Assembly (NCBI GenBank): GCA_026387215.1
Contig: JAPLMC010000031.1
Location: 5,694-12,569, forward strand
DNA length: 6,876 nt
Source of the DNA: Candidatus Omnitrophota bacterium
GTDB lineage: Bacteria > Omnitrophota > Gorgyraeia > Gorgyraeales > Gorgyraeaceae
Direction: 5' to 3'
Of this stretch, positions 1 through 5,714 are shown one piece after another; position 1 is the stretch's first letter, and each line of letters starts with the position of its first letter. A model generated the notes under the pieces. It was not told the origin of the DNA. It made no database searches and worked only from the letters and a program-made list of their open reading frames with translations. The position numbers and the translations under genes were made by a program.

Positions 1-2247
1 GCTGTTATAAACTCAGAAACAAAAACAGATTTCAAAGACCAGGCGATGTATTGGAAGTCAGAGATATATTTCAGGACAAGGGATTTTGAAAAAGCCAGAG
101 AGCTTTACAAAACTATCTTAACGGATTTTCCAAAATCGAATTATATAATTTATACAAAATATGCATACGCATGGTCTCTGTATGAAGAGAAAAAATACCA
201 AGAATCTATTGATAGGTTTTCTGCATTTGTATCTGAATATTTTGCAAGTGACCTTTCTTCAGGCTCAGAGTCTTTAGTCCCGAGTGAAACGAGGGAAGAA
301 TTGAAAGAGGATTCTGAATTAAAAATAGGCGAGATGCTTTACAGGCTTAAGAAATATAATGAATCTAAGGAAAATTTATCCAGGTTTGTCCAGAAAGTTA
401 AAGATGTTAAAAAGGCCAAACTTGCGTATTTTTATATTGGAGAAAATTATTACTACCAAGATGATTATAAAAATGCGTTGAGTGCATTTAAAAAAGCACT
501 TGAAATAGCCCAGAACCCTGACATAGATTTTTACGCCATATATGATACTGCGTGGAGTTATATGAAGTTAGAACAGTATGAAGATGCTATTAGAGAATTT
601 ATTCGTCTTGACAGCATTAAGAAAGACGATGACCTTATGGATACTGTATTGGGAGGCAAGGCTCAGGCGTTTATGAAGATGAATAAGTTTGAAGAAGCCC
701 TGAAATGCTTTGCAGAAATTATAGATAAATTTCCTAAGAGCAGCTTGATAATAAAAGCATATCTTGGCAAATCAGAAGCATTTTACAAACTTGGTTTGTA
801 TGAGGAAGGTATAGAAGTTCTCAAAGATAGCATGAAGAAATTCCCATCCTCCAGCTATTCGGATGACCTAGAGTATAATCTTGGATGGCTTTATTTTAAG
901 ACAGCCAGATATAATGACGCAATAGAAGAATTTAGCAGGGTGATAAAAATTACTGACGAAGATATTTATCGCATAACTTCATATTGCAGGATGGGTGATG
1001 CGTATTTCCAGATGAATCAGTTAGACAAAGCGTCAGAGGCCTATGATATGGTTTTAAAAGAGGCTAATGTTAATCCTGACGCAGTGTTTGGTTATGTGGA
1101 TTATGCCCAGTATCAAATAGGCAGGATACAGTTTAAATCAGAAAGATATGAAGGCGCTATTCTTGCTTTTAGGAGTTTATTGAAAAACTACCCAGAGTCT
1201 CAATACATAGAAGACGCCAGTTATGGGCTTGCTGTTTTATATTTCAAAAAAGGATCTTTTCAAAATGCGGCTTATGAATTCAAGGTATTTCTTGAAAAAT
1301 TTAAAGATACAAAATACAAGGAAGATGCTGAGTTTCAGATGGCTAGCGCTTTTTATAATATCTCTGATTTTAAGCAAGCCCTGGATGTGTTTCAGAACAT
1401 AGTTTTAAGACAGCCTGATAGCCAGTCCAGTCGCAGGGCATTGTATGAAATAGGAAAGTGCTATTATAAAATGGGAGATAACAAAAAAGCTTTAAACCAG
1501 TTTGAAGGATACATAGCTAAATATCCTGAAGATGAGTTGGCAGGAGATGCTAGATTTTGGTTAGGAGAATATTACATAAACAGAAAAGAGTTTACCAAAG
1601 CAGAAAAATATTTCAACGATCTGATTAAGATATACCCGGAGGCAAGTTTTGCAGATGATGCTGCATACAGGATTGCCATAATATCTTATGAAAAAGGCGA
1701 GCTAGATAAAAGCATTAGCGCCCTGGAAAATTTGAAAACAAATTATCCCAGTAGCGATCTTGTACCTATGGCTGAACTTAAGATAATAGATATTCTTATG
1801 AAAGAGGATACTTTTAGCAGAGCAATAGATAGACTTCTAAAATTCACAATAGATTATAAAAATACTGCTTTTATAAAAGTGGCTTACAAGTATCTTGGGG
1901 ATATTATGAAAAAAGAAGAAAGGCTTAAAGATGCTATTAGTTATTATAAAGAATCTTTGGATTCTAAGCGTGGAGATTTTAACGCTAGCATACAGCTTAC
2001 AATAGGGCAACTTTATGAGGAAATAGGGGATGTTGAGAGCGCAATTACAGAATATATGAAAGTAGGATATATATATCCTGATTCTACTGAAATAGTTGCT
2101 AATGCAACTCTTTCATGTGGCAGATTGTTGGAAAAGCAGAATAAGACTGATGAGGCGATAAAACTTTATAAAAAGATATCCGATATGGATACAAAAGAAG
2201 CTGCTATTGCAAAGGAAAGGCTGAAAGTTTTAGAAGAAAAGAAATAA
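1..2247 (+). CDS. TPR-repeat protein, YbgF/BamD-like scaffold (5' partial)
   Basis: The reading frame is open from base 1 (A-V-I-N-S-E-T...) to a TAA at 2245-2247, so the gene begins before the window and the ATG at 46 is internal; 748 residues are visible. Nearly the whole protein is a run of roughly 18 tetratricopeptide repeats of about 34-37 residues, with the usual pattern of small and aromatic residues (for example 'AYFYIGENYYYQDDY', 'ARFWLGEYYINRKEF') and a repeated 'YP.S' or 'FP.S' turn. That turn is typical of periplasmic YbgF/CpoB and BamD-type TPR proteins. No catalytic domain is seen; the end is a charged tail. TPR superhelices bind other proteins, so a role as periplasmic scaffold for the ExbB-ExbD-TonB genes just downstream is a reasonable inference. 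Signal peptide or lipobox would be upstream and cannot be seen. Family assignment is firm, partner is not. Confidence 0.9.
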   Translation, partial: AVINSETKTDFKDQAMYWKSEIYFRTRDFEKARELYKTILTDFPKSNYIIYTKYAYAWSLYEEKKYQESIDRFSAFVSEYFASDLSSGSESLVPSETREELKEDSELKIGEMLYRLKKYNESKENLSRFVQKVKDVKKAKLAYFYIGENYYYQDDYKNALSAFKKALEIAQNPDIDFYAIYDTAWSYMKLEQYEDAIREFIRLDSIKKDDDLMDTVLGGKAQAFMKMNKFEEALKCFAEIIDKFPKSSLIIKAYLGKSEAFYKLGLYEEGIEVLKDSMKKFPSSSYSDDLEYNLGWLYFKTARYNDAIEEFSRVIKITDEDIYRITSYCRMGDAYFQMNQLDKASEAYDMVLKEANVNPDAVFGYVDYAQYQIGRIQFKSERYEGAILAFRSLLKNYPESQYIEDASYGLAVLYFKKGSFQNAAYEFKVFLEKFKDTKYKEDAEFQMASAFYNISDFKQALDVFQNIVLRQPDSQSSRRALYEIGKCYYKMGDNKKALNQFEGYIAKYPEDELAGDARFWLGEYYINRKEFTKAEKYFNDLIKIYPEASFADDAAYRIAIISYEKGELDKSISALENLKTNYPSSDLVPMAELKIIDILMKEDTFSRAIDRLLKFTIDYKNTAFIKVAYKYLGDIMKKEERLKDAISYYKESLDSKRGDFNASIQLTIGQLYEEIGDVESAITEYMKVGYIYPDSTEIVANATLSCGRLLEKQNKTDEAIKLYKKISDMDTKEAAIAKERLKVLEEKK

Positions 2248-2350
2248 GAAAATAGCTTTTGGCGATAATCTTAATATACGATTTTTATTGGTTAGGAAAG
2301 CTTTTTAGGTTTGCTTATACTACAATAAAATAGAGAAAGGAAGTTGAGAT

Positions 2351-2977
2351 ATGTTTGAGATAATGCAAAAGGGCGGGCCTATAATATACCCTATTATTTT
2401 ATGTTCTATCATAGCTTTTGGCATAATCTTGGAAAGGTCATACTATTTTCGTAAGATAAGAATAGATGCAGTGTTTTTTATGAATAACATAGAAGGTGTT
2501 TTGAAGCGTAATAAGATTGCAGAGAGCGTGAAGATATGTGAAGACACAAAAGGCCCTATTGCTACCATAGTTAAAGCAGGTCTTTTGAAACACGATAGGC
2601 CTAGACAGGAGATCAGGGAAGCGATAGAAGATGCAGGCCATCAGGAAGTTTCGAAACTTGAAGGGCACATAAAAGTTTTAGCTACTATAGCTCATATTTC
2701 TCCTCTTCTTGGCCTATTAGGAACTGTTGTTGGAATGGTAAAGGCTTTTCAGGTTATTCAGATAAAAACAGTTGCATTTAATCCTGTAAGCGCAGGGGAT
2801 TTGGCAGGCGGCATATGGCAAGCGCTTTTGACTACAGCTTTAGGCCTTATTGTAGCGATACCTGCAATAGTGGCATATCATTATTTAACCGCAAAGGTTC
2901 AAGATTTTGTACTTGATATGGAACGCAGCGCAACAGAACTTATAAATATGTTGTCGCAAAGAATAGAAGGATATTAA
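2351..2977 (+). CDS. MotA/TolQ/ExbB-family channel protein
   Basis: This 208-residue protein matches the ExbB/TolQ proton-channel subunit, which forms the inner-membrane stator that powers TonB or Tol-Pal. Three membrane segments are visible at about residues 10-27, 107-133 and 153-179. The family signature 'SPLLGLLGTVVGM' lies at 117-129 and 'ALLTTALGLIVAIPA' at 158-172. The channel threonines are kept (T125 and T162, aligned by eye with E. coli ExbB T148 and T181). However, the place of the conserved third-helix glutamate (E. coli ExbB E176, usually in a 'GI.EAL' context) reads 'GIWQAL', so Q157 replaces it. The ATG at 2351 is preceded by AAAGGAAG (2336-2343). The ExbD-like gene starts on the next base after its stop. 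ExbB versus TolQ cannot be decided from sequence alone; the TonB-like gene in the cluster favours ExbB. Confidence 0.95.
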   Translation: MFEIMQKGGPIIYPIILCSIIAFGIILERSYYFRKIRIDAVFFMNNIEGVLKRNKIAESVKICEDTKGPIATIVKAGLLKHDRPRQEIREAIEDAGHQEVSKLEGHIKVLATIAHISPLLGLLGTVVGMVKAFQVIQIKTVAFNPVSAGDLAGGIWQALLTTALGLIVAIPAIVAYHYLTAKVQDFVLDMERSATELINMLSQRIEGY

Positions 2978-3367
2978 ATGAAGTTTAAACAACACCTACA
3001 GATAGAAGATGCTCAGTTGAACATGGTGCCTCTTATAAATTGCATTTTTTTGCTTTTGATATTTTTTTTGTTAACCTCAAATTTTATATCCCAGCCAGGT
3101 ATTAAAATAAACCTTCCAAAGGCAGTGACAAGCGAAGTTGTGCAAAAAAATACAGTAGTAATTACTATTACCTATGATAACAGATTTTATTTAAATGAAG
3201 CGCCTGTAACTTTAGTGGAGCTTAAGAGCAAGCTAGAAAAAGCTTCTAACTCAGAGCCTATATTGATAAAGGCAGATAGAGATGTAGCTCTAATCAAGGT
3301 AGTTAATATATGGGATTTTTGCAGAGATATTGGTATAAAACAGGTTAACATAGCTACTAATCAGTAG
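2978..3367 (+). CDS. ExbD/TolR-family protein with Asn in place of the membrane Asp
   Basis: This 129-residue protein has the ExbD/TolR plan: a short cytoplasmic start, one membrane helix (about 16-36), and a periplasmic domain with the family's 'PILIKADRDVALIKVVNIWD' segment near residues 94-113. It normally pairs with ExbB as the proton-carrying subunit inside the ExbB pentamer. The helix motif is 'MVPLINCIFLLLIFF', where the family normally reads 'PLID'. The codon at 3038-3040 is AAT, so N21 stands where E. coli ExbD D25 and TolR D23 sit, and no other acidic residue is in the helix. The ATG follows the exbB stop directly (TAA-ATG), with AGAAGG at 2965-2970 as ribosome binding site, so the two are surely co-translated. 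Identity is secure; whether it carries protons is doubtful. Confidence 0.94.
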   Translation: MKFKQHLQIEDAQLNMVPLINCIFLLLIFFLLTSNFISQPGIKINLPKAVTSEVVQKNTVVITITYDNRFYLNEAPVTLVELKSKLEKASNSEPILIKADRDVALIKVVNIWDFCRDIGIKQVNIATNQ

Positions 3368-3417
3368 ATTAAATAGGGTTACAGGTATCAAGTTTTCTTA
3401 CTTGTTATTTGCAACCT

Positions 3418-4068
3418 ATGGCTTATTATAAAAGAATGCTATTATTTAAAGATCGAGTTTTAAATATTGCAATATTAATATCTGCCTTATGGCATTTTCT
3501 ATTTATATTTTCAGTAAAACCAGTGTTTTCAATAAGTCATATAACGGAGCACAATACTTCAATAGCGTTTCTTGGAGATATTCTAGAAAAGATCATGCCT
3601 GAAAATGAAAAATATTTTATGCCGAGCTATAGCGATTTGAAAAATAAAATAGATGAATTAGAGCCTAATGGATCAGGCTTTATAAACATGAAGCCTGAAA
3701 AAAAAGAATTTTTGTATTCTTCTGGCGATCGTAATTCTTTAAATTTCAAGATATATAGCAAAAAGGAAATCACAAGGGTTAATTTTTCAGATTTTTTTAT
3801 AAAAGGAAGTGCTAAAGATAGAATAATTATATATAAGCCGAATTTAGATAAATCTACAGCATTACCTTCGGATTTTAATTCAGATTTCAGCGCGAATATT
3901 AGATTCAAAATATCAAAAGACGGATTTGTTGAATATGCAGAATGTGTAACTTCTAGCGGTTTTCCAGAAATAGACAATGCAGCAATTAGATACGTAAGGA
4001 AATGGCAGTTTGTACCTGCTCTAAATGATGATCAAGAAGGAATAGCGCGCATTAACTTTAAGCAATGA
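3418..4068 (+). CDS. TonB-family energy transducer protein
   Basis: A 216-residue protein with TonB layout: a short basic start, one membrane helix (about 14-31), a roughly 125-residue linker, and a C-terminal TonB domain (about 159-216). The C-terminal domain shows 'ISKDGFVEYAECVTSSGF', then 'EIDNAAIRYVRKWQFVPA', the usual pattern of the fold that grips outer-membrane receptors. The helix holds S22 and H26 ('SALWH'), the same SxxxH spacing as E. coli TonB S16 and H20. The linker is charged and not proline-rich, unlike classic TonB. Start choice is uncertain: ATG 3418 is used here, but the frame is open back to TTG 3409, and ATG 3436 is also possible; none has a good Shine-Dalgarno. It lies 50 bases after exbD and overlaps the next gene by 4 bases. 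TolA-like function is an alternative. Confidence 0.86.
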   Translation: MAYYKRMLLFKDRVLNIAILISALWHFLFIFSVKPVFSISHITEHNTSIAFLGDILEKIMPENEKYFMPSYSDLKNKIDELEPNGSGFINMKPEKKEFLYSSGDRNSLNFKIYSKKEITRVNFSDFFIKGSAKDRIIIYKPNLDKSTALPSDFNSDFSANIRFKISKDGFVEYAECVTSSGFPEIDNAAIRYVRKWQFVPALNDDQEGIARINFKQ

Positions 4069-4295
4069 TTAAAATAGATTTTTCATTAGCTGTTAGTTTA
4101 TACCTTATTTTAACAACGTGTCTTGTCTTGTTAGCTCTTGTCCTTGAAAATAGGAAAAAACAGAAACAGTTTTCTTCAGAAAAAAACTTTTTATGGCAAT
4201 GCTCCATATGTACTTATGTTTATGTAGACAGCAGACATAATAAAATATCTCAGTGTCCTAGATGTGGGAGTTATAATAATAAGGAAAAACCGTAG
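4065..4295 (+). CDS. Small membrane-anchored rubredoxin-like zinc-ribbon protein
   Basis: A 76-residue protein of two parts. Residues 7-27 form one hydrophobic helix, followed by a basic stretch (RKKQKQ, 30-35) that should stay in the cytoplasm. Then comes a metal-binding knuckle pair: C46-x2-C49 ('WQCSICTYVYVD') and C64-x2-C67 ('QCPRCGSYN'), 14 residues apart. The pattern resembles the two knuckles of rubredoxins and short zinc ribbons, so it probably binds one Zn or Fe. The ATG overlaps the tonB TGA (ATGA, 4065-4068) and has no close ribosome binding site, so translation is likely coupled. Position as the last gene of the exbB-exbD-tonB cluster suggests it serves that complex, but its function is unknown to me. 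The coupling and four well-placed cysteines make it a real gene. Confidence 0.8.
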   Translation: MIKIDFSLAVSLYLILTTCLVLLALVLENRKKQKQFSSEKNFLWQCSICTYVYVDSRHNKISQCPRCGSYNNKEKP

Positions 4296-4358
4296 CAGCG
4301 AGAAGAAAAGGTCCTTCGTCCCGAAGCGCCAGCAAGGAAGAATGATACGGCGAGGGAC

Positions 4359-4389
4359 TCGGGATTAAATTTTGTTTCACAAAAATTGG
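4359..4389 (+). repeat. 31-base direct repeat, copy A
   Basis: First of two copies sharing 27 of 31 bases with copy B, 63 bases downstream. It starts TCGGGATT and ends AAAAATTGG. Its core folds as a weaker hairpin around a TTC loop, with one A-A mismatch, inside the GCGAGGG/CCCTCGC stem. Confidence 0.7.
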
Positions 4390-4421
4390 CCCCTCGCGAC
4401 ACACAGTAAACATGTGGTTGT

Positions 4422-4452
4422 TCGGGATCAATTTTTGCTTCGCAAAAATTGG
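4422..4452 (+). repeat. 31-base direct repeat, copy B, perfect 10-bp hairpin
   Basis: Second copy. CAATTTTTGC (4429-4438) and GCAAAAATTG (4442-4451) form a perfect 10-bp stem with a TTC loop. One of the four differences from copy A is a compensated pair (T-A becomes C-G at the loop end) and another turns G-T into G-C, as expected for a structure under constraint. The stem's last G is also the first base of the downstream ribosome binding site. Confidence 0.75.
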
Positions 4453-4456
4453 GAGG
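4451..4456 (+). promoter_or_regulatory. Ribosome binding site fixing the start of the 89-residue gene
   Basis: GGGAGG lies 5 bases before ATG 4462. It shows that the gene begins here and not at the in-frame ATG 4372 inside the repeat block. It touches the 3' arm of the copy B hairpin, so folding could limit ribosome access. Confidence 0.8.
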
Positions 4457-4461
4457 TACTT

Positions 4462-4731
4462 ATGACTGATGAAAAGATAGTAAATGAGGAAGAAAAAATA
4501 CCTATAGGGCCACCTTTAAAAGTCCTAAGTTATAGAACTATTAGTAGAGGGTTTGGGTGGTGGTCAGCAGTGGTTTTAGTTGAATCATGGGGTAATAGGC
4601 GCCTATGTATGTATCTATGGCAAAAGTCAGATAGTGGCTGGAAAAGAAAGCAGAAATATACAATACATAGCCAGGAACGTTGGCAGCTGATATCCGAGGC
4701 AGTTGAAAAATTAATAGGAGAGTTGCAATAG
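4462..4731 (+). CDS. Small tryptophan-rich protein of unknown function
   Basis: An 89-residue protein that I do not recognise. It has an acidic start (MTDEKIVNEEEK), then what look like beta strands ('WWSAVVLVESW', 'RRLCMYLWQK'), a basic stretch ('GWKRKQKYTI', 59-68), and a final amphipathic helix ('RWQLISEAVEKLIGEL', 73-88). It holds six tryptophans, which is unusual for this size. It has no signal peptide, membrane helix or cysteine pair, so it is probably cytoplasmic. The strand-strand-basic-helix order is loosely like the PC4/YdbC single-stranded-DNA-binding fold; this is a guess from pattern, not a detected match. The start at 4462 is set by GGGAGG at 4451-4456. It stands alone between a repeat block and a pilin gene, with a 10-bp inverted repeat just downstream. 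Confidence 0.75.
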   Translation: MTDEKIVNEEEKIPIGPPLKVLSYRTISRGFGWWSAVVLVESWGNRRLCMYLWQKSDSGWKRKQKYTIHSQERWQLISEAVEKLIGELQ

Positions 4732-4739
4732 TTAATTAC

Positions 4740-4781
4740 TTAGCGGATAGAAAAACTATTTATTCTTACTTTATCCGTTAA
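4740..4781 (+). repeat. Inverted repeat between the 89-residue gene and the pilin gene
   Basis: TTAGCGGATA (4740-4749) pairs with TATCCGTTAA (4772-4781) over 10 bp, with one G-U pair and a 22-base loop. There is no T-run after it, so it is not a standard intrinsic terminator. It could be an operator or an mRNA-stabilising or processing stem. Confidence 0.5.
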
Positions 4782-4809
4782 ATGCTGAAGAATTGAGGTT
4801 TGATTTTAT

Positions 4810-5151
4810 ATGCGTAGTCATAACTCTAATAATGATAAAGGAATAGCTATTTTTGTAACTTTAATGCTTTTATTTTTATTATCATTAGCTGCTGCTGCGG
4901 TCCTTCTTACGGCGTACAATTATAACAATATCTGTGAAGTCCAGATAAGAAGGATGAAAGCTATAAACTTAGCAGAATCAGGTATTAATTATGCTTATTG
5001 GAAATTAAGAACAGATCCTGCTTCTATCATAACTTCTCCTGGACCAACTAATACTACTATTAATGTTGGCGGAACTAATGTGATTATAACAATAACCGTA
5101 GATTCGAATCCTTCAGGCCAATATATAATAAGTTCTAAGGTGGATTACTAA
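4810..5151 (+). CDS. PilX/GspK-like minor pilin
   Basis: A 113-residue prepilin-like protein. A short leader with a basic start ends at G11 ('NNDKG'), the expected cleavage point of prepilin peptidase, followed by a long hydrophobic helix (about 12-35, 'IAIFVTLMLLFLLSLAAAAV'). Then comes the region 'RRMKAINLAESGINYAYWKL', matching the 'A-E-A/S-G' segment that follows the helix in PilX_N-type minor pilins. As in many PilX/GspK proteins, the mature position 5 is not glutamate (V16). The rest is a short, Thr/Asn-rich beta region ending in 'GQYIISSKVDY'. It is shorter than most PilX proteins, but no frameshift or broken remainder is evident after the stop. A GAGG at 4795-4798 lies 11 bases before the ATG. 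It should act at the inner membrane and pilus tip or in a pseudopilus. PilX or GspK cannot be separated here. Confidence 0.78.
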   Translation: MRSHNSNNDKGIAIFVTLMLLFLLSLAAAAVLLTAYNYNNICEVQIRRMKAINLAESGINYAYWKLRTDPASIITSPGPTNTTINVGGTNVIITITVDSNPSGQYIISSKVDY

Positions 5152-5268
5152 AGCCGTTAGTCTGGTAATTTTATACTGCTTGCTACAAGAGGCAATATAG
5201 AGTTTAGCATGAATTTTTAGATAATTTAGATAGCTTTCATTTTATAAATACTTATATTTAAACAATTT
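5152..5268. other. AT-rich gap after the pilin gene, no gene seen
   Basis: Nothing codes here on either strand that I can support. Together with the following terminator and promoter it makes a 314-base gap between 5151 and 5466. The sequence is very AT-rich, and no remnant of a longer pilin C-terminus was recognised. Confidence 0.6.
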
Positions 5269-5315
5269 AAGGAAAAATATTATAAATAGTTATATTTTTC
5301 CTTATTTTTTTATTT
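5269..5315 (+). terminator. Intrinsic (rho-independent) terminator
   Basis: AAGGAAAAATAT (5269-5280) and ATATTTTTCCTT (5292-5303) form a perfect 12-bp stem with an 11-base loop, followed at once by a T-rich tail (ATTTTTTTATTTTTT). It would end transcription of the pilin gene and insulate the promoter downstream. The stem is AT-rich, and with A-runs on the other side it may work in both directions. Confidence 0.85.
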
Positions 5316-5391
5316 TTTATTAAATTTTTCATAACTTGTTTAATTATAATTAATTATATAAAATATAACATAAAGCACAGAAGTGGTTACC

Positions 5392-5420
5392 TTGACAAAG
5401 TAAGTTCTTTATGGTATATT
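5392..5420 (+). promoter_or_regulatory. Near-consensus sigma-70 promoter
   Basis: A perfect -35 TTGACA (5392-5397), a 17-base spacer and a -10 TATATT (5415-5420, five of six). Transcription should start near 5427, leaving a leader of about 40 bases before the ATG at 5466. The region upstream (about 5341-5370) is almost pure A/T, includes the palindrome TAATTATAATTA (5341-5352), and could serve as an UP element. This is the best promoter in the window and is placed to drive the helix-turn-helix gene and the pil genes after it. Confidence 0.87.
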
Positions 5421-5465
5421 TGGCTTCACCTATAGAATCAGTAAATATATTAGGAGGCGTTATAG

Positions 5466-5651
5466 ATGTCAAGACTCATGGATACAGATGAATTAGCCAG
5501 GTATCTTAAGCTAGAGAAGCAGACTATCTATAATTGGCTTCATCAAAAGAAGATTTCAGGCATAAAAGTAGGCCATGTCTGGAGATTTGATAAGAAGTCA
5601 GTTGATGATTGGTTGAATTCTCAAATAGTAGAAGCTAGGGCTAAAACATAA
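5466..5651 (+). CDS. Excisionase-family helix-turn-helix DNA-binding protein
   Basis: A 61-residue protein matching the HTH_17/excisionase (MerR-like) family over nearly its whole length. 'MDTDELARYLKLEKQTIYNWL' (residues 5-25) is the helix-turn-helix, and 'ISGIKVGHVWRFDKKSVDDWL' (30-50) is the usual wing and closing helix. Such proteins bind DNA; in phages some act as excisionases, but many chromosomal copies are small regulators. No integrase or other phage gene is nearby, so a regulator is more likely. A strong AGGAGG (5452-5457) sits 8 bases before the ATG, behind a near-consensus promoter. It heads the transcript that leads into pilM, which suggests it may control pilus genes or itself; this is inferred from position only. 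Confidence 0.9.
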   Translation: MSRLMDTDELARYLKLEKQTIYNWLHQKKISGIKVGHVWRFDKKSVDDWLNSQIVEARAKT

Positions 5652-5662
5652 ATTCCTTAACC

Positions 5663-5696
5663 AATTTTACAGATTGTTTTTACAATCTGTAAAATT
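5663..5696 (+). promoter_or_regulatory. Perfect 15-bp hairpin between the HTH gene and pilM
   Basis: AATTTTACAGATTGT (5663-5677) and its exact reverse complement (5682-5696) flank a TTTT loop. No T-run follows, so it is not a typical terminator. It ends two bases before the AAAGG ribosome binding site of pilM (5698-5702). It could be an RNA processing or stabilising stem that sets the ratio of the two products, a translation control element, or a palindromic operator for the HTH protein. Confidence 0.8.
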
Positions 5697-5714
5697 CAAA
5701 GGTGATTTTATATC

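Larger units (their letters stand above)
4311..4452 (+). repeat. GC-richer block of nested hairpins, likely palindromic intergenic repeat
   Basis: This non-coding stretch is clearly richer in G and C than its surroundings and is packed with inverted repeats. CTTCG (4314-4318) pairs with CGAAG (4322-4326). GCGAGGG (4350-4356) pairs with CCCTCGC (4391-4397), enclosing a first AT-rich hairpin. A second hairpin lies at 4429-4451. TCCCGA (4319-4324) can also pair with either TCGGGA copy (4359-4364, 4422-4427), so several foldings compete. A frame open from 4372 runs through it, but its residues are repeat-derived and not credible as protein. It could be a dispersed REP- or MITE-like element, or a structured leader of the next gene; only a genome-wide search can tell. 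No transposase is seen. Confidence 0.6.

Noticed and set aside
46..48. ATG as the start of the TPR gene
   Set aside because: The frame is open to base 1, the preceding residues fit a TPR helix, and there is no ribosome binding site; the gene is truncated by the window edge.
2288..2326. Promoter before the exbB-like gene
   Set aside because: TATACT (2316-2321) is a fair -10, but no acceptable -35 lies at 16-18 bases; an internal promoter is possible but not supported.
2438..2668. Minus-strand frame of 76 residues
   Set aside because: Lies wholly inside the exbB-like gene and shows no recognisable domain; a shadow.
3627..3977. Minus-strand frame of 116 residues
   Set aside because: Antisense to the tonB-like gene, whose domains are clear; a shadow.
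4311..4452. CRISPR array or insertion sequence
   Set aside because: Only two unequal copies, no regular spacers, no transposase or cas gene.
4372..4461. N-terminal 30-residue extension of the 89-residue protein
   Set aside because: It is encoded by the repeat block, has a different composition, and a good ribosome binding site precedes ATG 4462.
5663..5696. Hairpin as an intrinsic terminator
   Set aside because: The stem is strong but is followed by CAAAGG and not by a T-run.
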